From assembly GCA_964017145.1 (NCBI GenBank), contig OZ024840.1, positions 2,976,001 through 3,040,000 on the forward strand: DNA of 64,000 nucleotides, given 5' to 3'. Both the position numbers and the translations under genes were made by a program. Under the pieces are notes generated by a model. It worked only from the letters and a program-made list of their open reading frames with translations, had not been told where the DNA came from and made no database searches. Positions 21,821 to 34,364 of this stretch are shown here, piece after piece. The DNA comes from Agrocybe praecox. Its lineage: Eukaryota; Basidiomycota; Agaricomycetes; Agaricales; Agrocybaceae. Within the stretch, counting starts at the first letter, position 1, and every line of letters starts with the position of its first letter.

Positions 21821-22056
21821 TTTGAAAAGATTCCGTGGTTAGGGTTTCGACGAAAGAAGGGGTCTAGGCAAGTGAATGCCAGATGGTGGTAGTAGGTGAG
21901 TAAGTTGTAACGACAATGGAGGGATGTTTGGATTGATTTGGCCCGACTTCCGCATTCGTCACATGACAAATTAGGTGTTCTCGTTCGTGGCTGCTGCACA
22001 GTACGAAATGAGTTCTCCACTAACGATTACAACGGCTTCAGTCTTCAAGCTGCTTT

Positions 22057-22941
22057 ATGTCTCAGTCAACACTGAACAGAGACCTCGAATATGGGCAAAC
22101 TGATATAAACCCTTCGAATGGCCAAGGACCACCAGTGTCAGTTTATTCTCTGCTCGACACAATCAGTGCGCAGCTCAATTACTTTCAGGGCAACACGGTC
22201 AATATATGCTCTCACTCGCGGGGAAATTACGCGAGGAGTAGCGAATCGATTTGTGCACTCTAGGGTGTACATATTTCTTTACTTAGGAATGGCGGCGCTT
22301 TCTGTAACGACAGTAGTGCTAAGCTTGACGGACGGATGCCCGGGACTTGCCTTCTACATATTGGAAGTGATCATTAATACCGCGATGATATTAGAAGTTG
22401 GAATACGCTTCGTTGCGTTGGGGAAGGTACTTGGAACAGCTAACTGTGAAAGAGGAATATTGCTCATATGGATTACAGCAATTTTGGAAATCTCCCTTTA
22501 ATTCAGTTGACCTTGTGCTGACGATATTCTGCGCAATCACACTATTGGTGCTATTCTTTGCGAAATGCGGGGCAGGAAGCAAAGAGGAGCAGCTATTTGA
22601 CACACTGTTACTCGTAGCGCGAAACGTGCTGCAATTTGGACGACTGGCTGCGGTGATGAGACAGTACGTAGTAGAAGCGAATATGCAGCGAACTAGAGCT
22701 GACGAAGCATTGCAGATCCGGACAGTCGATATTCTCGCGACCGAAACCTATTGACATTAATGCAGCGCGACGCGCGGGGTTCATGGACATTGACTATGAC
22801 AGTGATGAGGAGGAAGATGGAGAGCTGCGACGACCGCTTGTGCGGAATTCTGTGCTGTTTGAAGCGCAAAGTGCGATGCCGCGTGCAGAAGAGGCGGCGC
22901 AGAATCGAGATACGGAAGATGTGTGGGCTTCAATGGGATAA
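22057..22941 (+). CDS. Small voltage-sensor-like four-TM membrane protein
   Basis: Four exons (22057-22136, 22189-22426, 22479-22663, 22716-22941) give 242 aa. The first intron is needed to reach the conserved frame. Membrane segments: VYIFLYLGMAALSVTTVVLSL (S1-like), FYILEVIINTAMILEVGIRF (S2-like, with acidic residues and Arg), FNSVDLVLTIFCAITLLVLFF (S3-like, with Asp), then an amphipathic DTLLLVARNVLQFGRLAAVM with three spaced Arg (S4-like). No pore helix or S5-S6 pair follows. The tail is cytosolic and acidic (DIDYDSDEEEDG). I recognise the layout of an ion-transport voltage-sensing domain but cannot assign a channel. S1 has no Asp where fungal Hv1 proton channels carry their selectivity residue. 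Function unknown; possibly an accessory sensor or a subunit. Confidence 0.7.
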
Positions 22942-23055
22942 AACCAATAGAATAGATATTTTAGTAATGTGATGTCGTGACGACGGACTCAGAGTGTGTG
23001 AAGATGGATACGGCGTCTATAACAAAATTCTGTTCCTTCCCATCATGTCTCTATA

Positions 23056-25411
23056 ATGTCGCTCGAACCGTCTAAATCATGGTGGTCCATGAGCAGGTCG
23101 ACGAGCGCTAAGGACCTTCGCCAGCAGTATGTGGCAGACAAGGAAAAGCCGAAAGGAAAATTAAACTCTTTTGCGACTGCAATTGGGTTGAAATCCAAGA
23201 AGTCAGATCCCCCTCTGCCTATGCACAATGTCCCGCCGCTCGTCGTCTCTCCCAAAACCCGTCCGACCTCTTCCACCCGTTCAAGAGTAGATTCTCTCGA
23301 GCCACGTACACCCGCAGACTCCCATCGTCCACCCAGGCAGTCTCTTCTTACCCTCTCCGACACAGACCCCTTCGCTGGTCGTCCAATTGTCGTCGCTGAA
23401 GACCCAAACCGCTTGTCTGCATATTCCAATTCTTCAGTCTCAGACCTCGCACACCGCAAGGGCGACCCTCCAGTTTTCAACCGTGTATCCTACGCTTCGT
23501 CTTCCTCGAATTCAAACAGTTATGCTGCAGTAGATTTTCCCCCAGGAACTCCCCCGATATCACCTCAAATACCTCCGCAGTTCAAACAGATCCAACACAG
23601 GTGCCGCCGCTCTTTCTTTCTTTTTCCCAGTGCTAACCTTGTTTCAAAGGCAATCCAAGGGCAGTATCGGACCCAAGCGGCCAGATGTTCTTTCTCGGCA
23701 GACCTCCCTCAAGCCCACCGTACCGGGATCCTCGTCCAGTATTGGGCCCGGCGTACGCGCTTCACAACCGGAAATGGTCCCGCCACGTCCCAAGTTGCGT
23801 GCAAGAGGAATGACAGACGTCGGGCACTCTCAGAGAGCAGGTTTCTTCGTTGAGCAGCCCGTTCAGCCTCGGAAGCAAACCCCTCCGCAATTGACCATTG
23901 CACCGGTCTTACCGTCACCAAGATTAATAGTGCGCCAGCCATCAGCTTCTCGTATACAATCTCCTCCCGCCTGCGCTCCTCCCACCCAACGTCTTCCTTC
24001 GCCCCCCATTTCAGACGCTGTACATTCTCCCTTCGGATTGTATGACTTACCCGAACCTGAACAACATGTAGAATCTAGCTCTTCTCGGATATCTTTTTCC
24101 TCCGCCATATCGTTGACAAATGATATGTTCGCAACTCCGTTCGATGATGGTCACGATATAAGGCCTTCAGACCGAAGTCTTTTTTCCCACTACACAATTG
24201 AATCTGGCAATGGTCAGTTCAATTCAAGGACAGTGCCAAGTTCTCCACGTACACTGAAGAAATCAATCTCCATTCATTCTCTATCCGCGAGTAGTTATCA
24301 CACCTCTCCCCCTCCGAGATCACCTCCAGAGCTTCCTAATAGCAAACCTTCCCGAAAGCACAAAAACTTTTACCCTCGTTTACCTATTCCTCCTCTCCCA
24401 TCTGTCATACGACCAACCACTTCGCCTAGCAGTACACATGCCCCTCAGGTGCCTGAATCCGGCACCAATGATCATCCGATCGCGGAACAGAGGCGCGGTA
24501 GTACAGCAAGCTCAGTGCGCAAGCGACTCTTCTCAAGTGCCAGCCGTAACCGAGATCGACCTTCAACAAATCAACCAACGTCACCAACAGAAGACGACAC
24601 TTTCTCACTATTCAGTCTGCGGTCTGATAACGAGTCTCACCTCTCACCCAATAAACCCTGGCTCGGAATGGGAGCAACCAAACAAACGAATTCTAGCACA
24701 TCGTATTGGGACGAAGGATCTAGTGAAAGTACGGCAGTTAGTCCTATTCGGGCCCATGTAGCTCAGGCAATTATGTCCAAGGCAGAGCTGGCCAAACTGG
24801 AGGAGAGCATGACACCTATCGACCTCCCTACCAGGTCGCGCGGTTTGTCTGTTCTATCAGCCTCTTCAGAGTACGAGGAACATATACCCATTGGTCTTTC
24901 ACCACCACCGAGACCCACCAACAAATCAGGACCGGCTCGGTTAAGTTCCGCTTCGTCGAAATCCAAGTCCACACCTCCTCCTATAATCACACAACGGAAT
25001 CCCAGTCCTTCTCGTCCAATTTTGTTCAGGAATGATAACGATAACGATAGCTTAATCATACCGTTATCAACTACTGTCCCCGAATTCCCTGTGCGATCCC
25101 CTACCCCTCCACAAGCAGCAATGCAGGGCCTGCCCCCTCCTCCGCGACCTCGACGTGCACGGTTACTATCAGAACCAGAACGCCCGAAAGTTAAATCCCC
25201 ACCACCGCCTCCACTAATGCCAACGCCCAAGAAACCAAAACCGTCTATTCGATCTAAAGTATCCATAGAAAGCGTCATGCATCGACAATCGCTCTTCCGT
25301 AAGCCATCCTTCTTGGACATAGAAGACGATTCAGATCCAGACGATCAGGGCCCCAGCAGTTTCTTGGATTTAGCACGAGAGTCTTTTGACACCGTACAGA
25401 CCGACAGATGA
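23056..25411 (+). CDS. Large Ser/Pro-rich protein of unknown function
   Basis: Two exons (23056-23600, 23650-25411) give 768 aa. Not recognised. The start MSLEPSKSWWSMSRSTSAKDLR is followed by a basic stretch KEKPKGKLNSFATAIGLKSKKSD. The remainder is disordered, dominated by Ser, Pro, Thr and Arg with many short SP/TP and PPxxP motifs (SPPRSPPEL, PPPPRPRRARLL). The C-terminal end RQSLFRKPSFLDIEDDSDPDD is more ordered and acidic. No membrane segment or coiled coil is evident. The density of SP and RxxS sites suggests a phosphorylated scaffold for SH3 or 14-3-3 partners; that is inference from composition only. Codon use and intron style match its neighbours. Confidence 0.72.
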
Positions 25412-25742
25412 TATTGACATCACCTTTTTATTCTTTTATTGAGTATTAAGCTCCATTACAAACACGCGTCCTTCATTACTTCCTTTCTTAATTACGCTCA
25501 TTATTGCCTGTTTTACCTGTTTTTTTATCTAGTATTACTGATTTGTGTTATTAGTCCACTCTCGCTATTTCGTGGTTTGTAGACATTTTTTATTGCTATA
25601 TTTACAACGGAGGTAAAAATTATTTACATAGCTACCTTTGTTTCTTCTTCCACACATTAATGGAACACACTCTTTTGACGTATCAATCACCATTACTATT
25701 CCCATTAAAATGCATATACATAGACAGCTCGCTAAATTGTAA
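25412..25742. other. Convergent intergenic, unknown gene and SLA2
   Basis: 331 bp between two stop codons, very T-rich on the plus strand near 25430-25620, as expected for 3' UTRs. No ORF or repeat called. Confidence 0.45.
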
Positions 25743-28700
25743 TTAGTCTGTCTCTTCTGTGTGGTATCCCGCCCTTCTCATGGCGCCCAGACGATGACGC
25801 GCAGCTCCCAGCTCCTTTTCGAGTTTGAGGATTTCTACCTGTTGTTCCATCTCCGTCCTCTTGAACTCAAGCACTGCCATGCTCTTGTAGTCAACTTCTT
25901 CATCCTCCACCTGTTTCGCAGAAACGGCCTTGACTTGTCGAACAAGAGCTTTGCAGGCGGCTGTGACAGCTTTGGCAGCAAGTTCAAGGCGTTCCTGTGT
26001 CTTGGACATGAGCTTAGCCTTGACTCGAGAAGCGGCTACCAGTTGGGCAGTAGCTGCGGCAACTTCGTTTGAAGCAACAATCAGTTGCTCAAGCGAATGT
26101 GTGCCTGACAACACTCCATCGGCGCTCTCGATAAGGAGGTTTGTAGCAAAGGCAACTGCTTTAGCAGCGGAGATCAAGCCCTCCGTCCATCTGTTGTTAC
26201 GCTTGTAGAATTGTTGTACTGTGCTTGATCCTCGTCCTTCAGCAACGATTTCATGTTGTGAATCGGTAGCAGCCTTGATCAGACGAGATATGGCGTTCGT
26301 GATGGCCATAGCGGCGGAGAGAATTGAATCGTGTACTTGCAGGTCAAGGGCACTGTAGCGGGATGAGTCCCTCGGGCGCGAAATAAGCTGTTGCAAGCGT
26401 TCTGTAGCTGCCTCGATTGCCTGTGCTGCGCTCAACATTTCCTGCTCCACGATATCACCGATGTCTCCATTGGCACGAGCGAGAGCGCTAGCTTTAGAGC
26501 TCTTCGAGACGAGGCCCTCGACAATTTCGGTCAACTTGGTCAAAGCTGTGCGAGACTGACTGTTGTTACGCATCGCAACTTCTTTGCGTTGGTTAGGTTG
26601 CAAGAGATCTAATCTGTATGTCTGCAGGTTTTCAAAGAACCGCAATCCAACGTCTCCAGCGGATTTGGCGACGCTGATAATTTTGTCTGATGCATCGTCA
26701 TCACTAGCCAGCCTGGTTATACCTTTGGTATTGATCAAAACGTCAGAGAGAGATTGAGCGAAGTCATTCGCTGACTTGATCACATCAACGTGATCGCCGC
26801 CTTTTTCACCTCCCAGATAAAGGTTGTAGATAGTGGCAAAGTCGTTAGCGTTGTTCAACGATTTCTCGATCATAGAAAGCGTGTATTCTGGGGTTGAATT
26901 GAGGTTGCCAGCCTGTGTTGGCGATTCTAACTCGTAAATGGCGTCGTCGACTTTCTGAATACATGCTTGCAGGATAGAATCTAATAGATGTATTGTGAGA
27001 GTTTGTACGAAGCAGATTATTTGACGACTCACCAATGATCTGATTCAATTTCTTGCGGTTATCGAGAATCAATGTGTCGATTTGGGCAGTAGTGGTCTCG
27101 TCCATAATGCCCTGGTTCTAAGAGCCGACGCAAAGTCAGCGCAGGTCAATGATCAAGATCGACACACTTTACCTGCTGTGCTTCTGACAACCGTTCAATG
27201 GTAGCATCCACGCTTTCTTGGAGAATCATGATTTCGTTGTCTTTCTCATCCCTAAGACGCTCCATGTCACCTGCTGCATTGTCAAGTTTGACAAGGAGGT
27301 CGTCGATTTGCATTTGCTTAGCCTATATAAGAAATTATTGTAGTAAGTTTCATTTGTATAAAAACAGGTGACTGAACATACGCGAAGGGAGTCTTCAAGT
27401 TCTGATAACTGTCGATTGTATTTGGACATAATTGTGGATACCTCGGAACTCTTTGAACGGGAATTATCTTCTGCGCGCTCGTTCGCAAAGGAGAGTTCTC
27501 GACGCAGACGGTCAATCTCTTCCTTATGAGAGGATTTCTGGCGATCGATGTCGAACCTGGCCCGGTCGCGTTCTCTTAGCATGTCCGCAAGTTCCAAATT
27601 CTTCGCCTTCAGGTCGCGCTCCATCCGTTCCATCCTGTCAACAGCTTCTTGCGCAGAATTCGCCTTTAATTGCATTTGTTTGAACTTCGAAAGCATGTCC
27701 AGATGTTCAGTACGAAGTTGGCTGTAGAGTTTCGCAAGCGCTTCGTACTTATTACGCCACAGCGTAACTTGATCCTGTAACTGCTTAATCAATTCGTCCT
27801 TGGTAGCCAGCTGTGTGCCAATATGGCCTTGCGCGCCAGCAAGTTCTGCCTCCAGAGCTTTAACACGCTAGAATGCTATCATCAGAACGGGTTAATCAAG
27901 AAAGATTTGGTTCGCCTACACGATCATATTGCTCCAAGAATATTTGATCGCGCTCGTATTGACCTCTCATGGCTAGTAATTCCCTTTCTAATTCACCCTG
28001 TTGTTGCTGAACAGCTTGATTGTTATACATCATTTGTTGTTGCATGAGCTGTTCTTGGGCCAGTCTTTGAGCTTCTGCTTGTTGCTGTTGACGAAGTTCA
28101 AATTCGTGCTGAGCTTGTTGTTCAAGCTCCTGACGACGCCGTTCCTCCGCTTCCCGTTCTGCTTGCAATGCTGCTTGCTTGTCTTCGTACTGCTTCAACA
28201 AACGCGCCTGCTCGTCAATTTCCGCCGCGCTCGGTGAAGGCGCGCTCGGAGGAGGGGCAGGAGATTTGGCGGCTGAAGCAGCAGGGCGGGCGGGCAAATC
28301 TGGTGCATCACCTGAATCCAAAAGGTTTGGAGGCTCCTACACGGAGAATTTGAACGATGAGGTCGAACAAGGTCTCACGAAGGAGAAACGTACATGGCCA
28401 AGTTTAGGGACATTAATGAGTCCAGTCAGATACCTAAGATTAGAGCATTCATAGTAGAACTTGCGCAAGTTATAATGCTGCGATATGTATCTTTCCCGCA
28501 GCGGCTCTAAAACATCAGGGTCGTTGGTCCCTAAAACGAGGCGATAAACATAATGATAAATGGTAATCAATGCCACTTACTCCGAAACATAGCTCTCAGC
28601 ATGCTGGTTATGAAACGGTAGATACCCCAGCTTTCTTTAACCAGAGGGACAAGAGCAGAAATGCGGCATTCGTTATTTGCCGAGTTATGGAAATGTGAGA

Positions 28701-29555
28701 ACACAGTTTTTTGGAAGGACTCGATCTGGTCCTGGAGGCTCATGAGGTCGCTTATAGTTTCGTATCTTCCTAGAGGTAAGCCCATATGCTACGGGTGAAT
28801 AGACTGCTAGACATACCCCTCATTAGGGTCATCAATCCCCTTCAAAGTCACATATTCTTCGTATTCGAATAAACCATTAAACTCCGGGCGGAGACGATGG
28901 AACCTTAGCTTGGCCAAAATAAACTGTACGTAGATTCGAATAAGAGGTCCGTAACCTGACGAATTATAGTGATCTTGAGCGATCTAACTCATAATTCCAG
29001 AAAGGTGCAAGTCCCACCTCTTTGACCATCTGTGCCAACAGTTCTAGCGCAGGTCTCGAGCCATGCAGTTTGACCATGTGCTTCTTTAAGCGTCTATATA
29101 CAGCTATCAGGTACCTTACATAGTGATGTGTACTTTGAAGGCTCACCACCGGGTGTCCTTCCTGCAGGACTTTGTGAACAGTGATCAACGCTTTGAATGT
29201 CTGCACTTCGTCTGCAAGAATAGGTTGCACTCTCAGCCCACTCCAAAAAGATATCGAGGAGTGATAGTCCCATGTGTACATAATACACTCTGAGGAGAAA
29301 TCAACAAAGAAGCGATGCTATGACGGTGATTCGAACGCACTTCGAACATGTTTCTGTTTTGGCGCAGTCTCTTCAGGGCTCGTGGCCTTCTTGATATTTA
29401 TTACGAGCTCATGTTCTGCCTTCTCTTTATCAACAGGTCGTGTTGGGTAATGTATCTCCTCGTCAACATCGAATGCGCCGCCTTGCCGTGGACGTCCACT
29501 GAACCTAAGGTGGGTCGAACCGAAAGCGGAGATGATCGTACAATTCTACTCACAT
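25743..29555 (-). CDS. SLA2: Endocytic adaptor SLA2/END4 (ANTH - coiled coil - I/LWEQ)
   Basis: Links clathrin-coated pits to actin at the plasma membrane. Twelve exons give 1073 aa. ANTH domain near residues 20-285 (VINIKKATSPEETAPKQKH, CIMYTWDYHSS, ALITVHKVLQEGHPV, FNGLFEYEEYVTL, LRKFYYECSNLRYLTGLI). A Pro/Ala linker follows, then a long Gln/Glu/Arg-rich coiled coil to about residue 640. The talin-like THATCH (I/LWEQ) actin-binding module lies near 850-1060 (VHDSILSAAMAITNAISRLIKAA, WTEGLISAAKAVAFATN, ELAAKAVTAACKALVRQV). The best start is unusual: the AUG is built by splicing, with AT at 29555-29554 and G at 29504, removing a 49-nt intron. No other in-frame ATG precedes the conserved VINIKKA block. 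Divergent from SURF1. Confidence 0.9.
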
Positions 29556-29786
29556 TATAGAAGACGAGAGGCTATAACCTAACCAATATGTTTACGCCCT
29601 TCGCGTCTCAGTAAGTAGATAAAGGTGGCGAGTGTGAACAACAATAAGGCGCAGCAGCTTGTCAGGGTCCCAACCGAGTCCCCCTGAGGTTGTTGCAGTG
29701 TTAGTCTGTTATGACTTTGATTTGATCGTGTTTGTTTGAGCGTTGCCGGGCCCAAAGTTTCAATTGAGTCCTCTGGCATAGGCTCA

Positions 29787-30846
29787 ATGTTCAGAAACGC
29801 GTTCGCTGCCAAATTTGCCCTTCCTCGACGCTGTTTTCACAGCTCATTGCGGAGGACGTCTTGGCTCTTTCGAACAAAGCCTCCTACAGTTCCTGCTATC
29901 TACAAGGCACGAAAGGAATCATGGATGAAGCCAACTATGGTCCTTCTCGGAATTATGCCATTCTTCACATGTGGTCTTGGAGTTTGGCAACTGCAACGAT
30001 TGAAATGGAAAATTAATCTCATTGATGAACTGGAGGAAAAGTTGCAGCTACGGCCATTGTCATTGCCTCCCAACATCAAGTTCAGCCAATTTCCTACCCC
30101 GTATATTTGCATCTCACTAACTTGTGCAAGTTACTCAGTCTTTCGGTGGTGGAGGAATTTGTCTTTCGTCGCGTCATAGTCAAAGGGAAGTGGGATCACG
30201 CCCATACTATGTTATTCTCTCCAAGAGTTTACAATGGCGTTCATGGCTTCCATGTCGTAACGCCTCTCGTCCGAGAAAACGGTTCAACTATCTTAGTGGA
30301 CAGAGGTTTCGTTTCTCGAGATTGTATTTCATCCGCTAATTGGTCATTGGAAACTGGGGAAGTTGAAGTGCTCGGAATGCTGCGAACCTCTCAACCTCGA
30401 AATTCGTTTACACCCAACAATGACCCTATTAATGGAAAATGGTATTGGACGGACGTAAAAACAATGGCCGAATATGCAGGTGGAAAGGATGCAGGTGTAC
30501 AGCCAGTCTTCGTCGAACAAATCTTCGGTGAGATCCAAATCCATTTGATCTTCTTTTAATCTTCTCTCGACTAAACGTGATCTTCCAGAGGGACACGCTG
30601 GAGAGGCAAATACCAGACTCGACAAAGGTTTACCAATAGGTCGCACACCTACTATCGACCTCAGGAATTCACATCTATCTTATGTGATAACATGGTAAGT
30701 ACAGTCAATGGGGTTAAATCTCGTGAAGGATATCTCAACGAGGTTTCTTAAGGTTCTCTCTTTCGGGTTTAACTGCTTTCATGTTCTTCCGTGTGCTCGT
30801 CAACAAATGGAAGGCGCCTGGACGCCGCCTGCCACGTTTTGGCTGA
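29787..30846 (+). CDS. SHY1: Cytochrome c oxidase assembly factor SURF1/SHY1
   Basis: Four exons (29787-30079, 30139-30527, 30589-30694, 30753-30846) give 293 aa. The N-terminus is a mitochondrial presequence (MFRNAFAAKFALPRRCFHSS). TM1 is TMVLLGIMPFFTCGLGVWQ with the family WQLQRLKWK just after. The intermembrane domain has EEFVFRRVIVKGKWDH, GVHGFHVVTPLVR, ILVDRGFVSRD and NGKWYWTDV. TM2 (YVITWFSLSGLTAFMFF) is followed by a short matrix tail. Known: Shy1/Surf1 helps insert heme a and mature Cox1 in the inner membrane. Length and both TM segments are standard. Start at 29787 chosen because it opens the presequence. Divergent from SLA2 with 231 bp between starts. Confidence 0.94.
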
Positions 30847-31113
30847 GGGACATATATTTGAACTTGCACTGCTCTAAATACTACAGTCTACTAATTTAAT
30901 GGTCTCCCCGACGACTTAAATAATTAAATACATACGCCTGTGAATGTGATTTTACGTAAGCCATGGATTCCGTTGCTGTAAGCCTCCTGAGCAGAGTCTC
31001 GCGTTTGTTGAATGTGCCCCTTGAGGCAGTCTTTCCATGATTTCCGCTTAATGTAGTTCTCATCCTCAGTATTCTTGTCTTCCTGCCTACGAATATCCTA
31101 ATTTGTCGCGAAT

Positions 31114-34100
31114 ATGGATAACACTCACTCCACGGAGCCCAACGACGTGTTTAGTTCGAAGGAATCTTCCACACAAAGTTGGTCGTCCACATCTCACATA
31201 CATTTCCCAGCGCATGAAGCAATATCAACCAGACCGTCCAGACATCGTTCTGAAGGTTTGAAACTGCCATCTGGCTTGACTCCTCCAATAAGAAGAGGTT
31301 CGCCTCTCAACCCGCAGAATGTCAACCAGGCAACAGAGTCACGACGTCGACCTTGGCCTTCAGACGTTCTCCTGGTGTCCCCTGAGTCATTATCTCGACA
31401 TCGACGAAACACGTCGCTCAACCTGAGTTCAACTCCACGCATTGATCCTGTTCCTCCTATAGACGGTGGACAAGAAGTAGGCGTATTCTCAGACGAGTAT
31501 GATCTTTGTGAGTATTCCGCCAACTCCACGAAAGCGGCATACTCAATGTCTCTATAGCCCATGAAGGTGAATATAAACATCTGTCAAGTCGTGCTGCTTC
31601 GTTTTAATACCTATTCCAGATCCCAGAATTCTTCAGGATGTCCAACGCGCCCTCAAATTAAAGGCTCGTCGCGAAGCTCGTTTAAAGAAAGAAACATCTG
31701 GAAACGAGAAAACCGACTCCCCCGAACAGTCTCCATCCTCACATCAATACAAAACGCCACCGAGGGTTCCGTCTTCATTGAGGCCTTCGCTGTCTCCATC
31801 ATCATATCCTTCGACCAGCCGGAAATCAAGTACTAATACCAATGTAACTTCTGAGGTTGACTTTAGTCCTTCCACAGGCATCCCTGAATCCCCCCCTCGG
31901 CCTCATCCTGTGCCCTCTTCTATTGACAATGGGAGGACATTGGATTGGACAAGTTCGAATCAAGAAGACGGAGACAAGCGCAGGATAATGGGTATCGGGA
32001 AGAAGAAAGAAAAAGACAAGATGCCCCTTTTTGGCCTAATGATGGATCAAAACGAACAACTGTACGAAGGTACTTGCAGAACTGTTTTTGTGGCGTTTCT
32101 AGATCAATAACCAATTTTTGTAGCTAAACTGTTGCACATCAAAAACCACATATCAAATCAAACCTGGCGTAAATCGGATATAACAAGCGACCAATTAAGT
32201 AGACGTTATAATTTGCTCGATGAATCAACCAGCTTCCGCGAAGGTCCTATAAATCTCTTGGCCGTCGCTAAATGGCATCAATCTCAACAAGAATGGTATA
32301 GAAAGACTTTAGAACGCTCAGAGCCATTTACTTGGTTGAAGCATCTCGAAAGGCGGAATCCCACAAGTCTTAGGTCCTCCTGGCATTTGTCTGCGCTAGC
32401 CTTGGAGAACTTTGCCCAATCCAGAGGGCAAAGTAACAACCATCTGCAAACAATCACAGAAGACTCTACCTCCACAGAAGTTAAAGTACCCCAAACTCGT
32501 AAATCTCGTTCTCCTTCGTTCCTTTCGTCTCGAGCCCATGCATTGGGCTCTTCGGTATCCATGACACAACCTGTCGACACTAGCTTGTCGTTCGAACCAT
32601 TTGCAGAGGGAAAGCGGAATTCTATGGATGCAGCCTCCCGCTTGAGTGCTGATTCTGGGCCGAGCAGCTTGAACTCTATTTCATCTCCTCCTAACGTCTT
32701 GCCCTTGTCCCCAATCTCGACTCGGTCTACAAACAATGCGCTACATATGACACCAGCAAGGCCTCGTTCTCCTGCTAGCTCATCATCTGTGGCTTCTAAC
32801 GATAGCTATGATGGCAATGATATTAAAGACCTCCATCCAACTGCAAAACCCCAAATAATAATACCAGAGGTCTCAGTACTTCCTCCACCTTCGAATGATA
32901 TACCGCCACCTGCTATATCCAACACTCCTTTGGCCCTTTCCTCTTCCCAAGGAAGCTCTGGATCCTCGCAAGCTAGACCTGTTCCATCTCCCCCGAAGCA
33001 GATATCGTCGTCACTAAAAATTCGAAGAGTACCTCACAACCTCTATCCCCTTCGCGTAAACAAGAAAACCCATGAACAACGGGAAAATTCATTGCGTGTA
33101 GAATACGAGGCCAAACATCGGTAAGTTATGCACGGTGATTTCAATTTATGAACCCTTATTCATTGAAAAAAAAAACATATACCAGTCTTTTGCAGGAGTC
33201 AATTGCTTACAATAACAAAACCAGACATTTTCTGAACAAACTGTCTTCAGTAATGAAAGATTTTGATTCTATACAGAATACGGCCATGCAAACTCAGGGT
33301 CTCCCGAGGATTGATATCCCAAGGGATCTTCTCGAGGCCTTTGGGCATGATCCTGCTGCTGTCACTGGCGCGACCCGGCGTGACCGCGGTTGGCGTGCTG
33401 TTGAAGATATCAACTACCGTGTGGAAAGGCAGCGTGCGGTTTTGCGCTCTTTCATTAATTCCTATGTCGAACTCCCTCCGGGAGAAGGGTGCTTACTGGA
33501 CGAACCCATTGATAACATTGCAGATATTCTGGAAAGCCTTGAGCAATATAAAATACAAATTGCTGCTGAAGAGGAAACGGTTTCCACTCTGCTGAGTTAT
33601 GTTCAACATATCCATTCCAAAGTCAAGGAAAGCTACCATGCAACCATGTCGTTGGTATCCTTCGTCTATCCCGAAGTATGTACTCGCCTTCTCTCTCTCT
33701 ATACATATATCTCCATTATGACTAATCCGTTGTGTCTAGCTATCTACCATCATCGCCTTAGAAGAGAGCTATAAAGATCAATACCAACAATTCTGGGAGC
33801 TGGGTATGGACGCATTAACGTTGCTTCTTGATACCGTTACTCCATTCTGGAGGACCTACGGAAAGACCATTGGCGAAGACGTTCGCGATTTCCTCATTGT
33901 TCCGTTGTATAGGAATGAATTCACAGGAGAACAGAAGAGTTATCCTATCCTCGCATTGCCGAAACGGTCTTCTCGACATTGGCTCGGCCTTGTCTTTTTC
34001 TTTCTCCTTTCGATAGCTGTTAATATTCTTCAACTCCGAGCTGCTATGTCGTCCACTATGCACTTCCGACTTCACCTCATTCCTTACGATGGTGTTCGAT

Positions 34101-34234
34101 GGACGGCTTTGCCCTTTTTTTGGGTTGGGATTGTGATACAATGGCTAGCTGTTTTATTGGAGCTTGCCGTCGTCTTCTTTCAAGTCGGTGTCATTGCTTG
34201 GTGGGCTGGCTGGTACGTCAAATTTGTGTCATAA
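31114..34234 (+). CDS. Large uncharacterised protein with two C-terminal TM segments
   Basis: Five exons (31114-31507, 31620-32069, 32124-33120, 33186-33675, 33740-34234) give 941 aa. No family recognised. Residues 1-300 are Ser/Pro-rich. Residues 280-380 are conserved-looking and basic (LHIKNHISNQTWRKSD, AVAKWHQSQQEWYRKTLER). A second disordered stretch follows. From about 610 there is an ordered helical block (LQESIAYNNKTRHFLNKLSSVMKDFD, WRAVEDINYRVERQRAVLRSFI, SLEQYKIQIAAEEETVSTLLSYVQHIHSKVKES). It ends in two hydrophobic segments (HWLGLVFFFLLSIAVNIL and a long PFFWVGIVIQWLAVLLELAVVFF). The helical block could form coiled coils on the cytosolic side. Inferred: an organelle or plasma-membrane protein; function unknown. 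Confidence 0.75.
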
Positions 34235-34364
34235 TTCCAGCTTTCACGCAGGTGTGCTATTATTTAACATAACTTATGTATATTATAAATGTATATAACA
34301 TGGATGTAATATCGGGAACCCTTATACTAGTGGATACGCATGATTCCATCAACAAAATAGGACA

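Noticed and set aside
22118..22501. An alternative start for the voltage-sensor-like gene at an internal in-frame GTG/ATG
   Set aside because: A GTCAGT...TTTCAG intron at 22137-22188 links the upstream ATG 22057 exon to the same frame.
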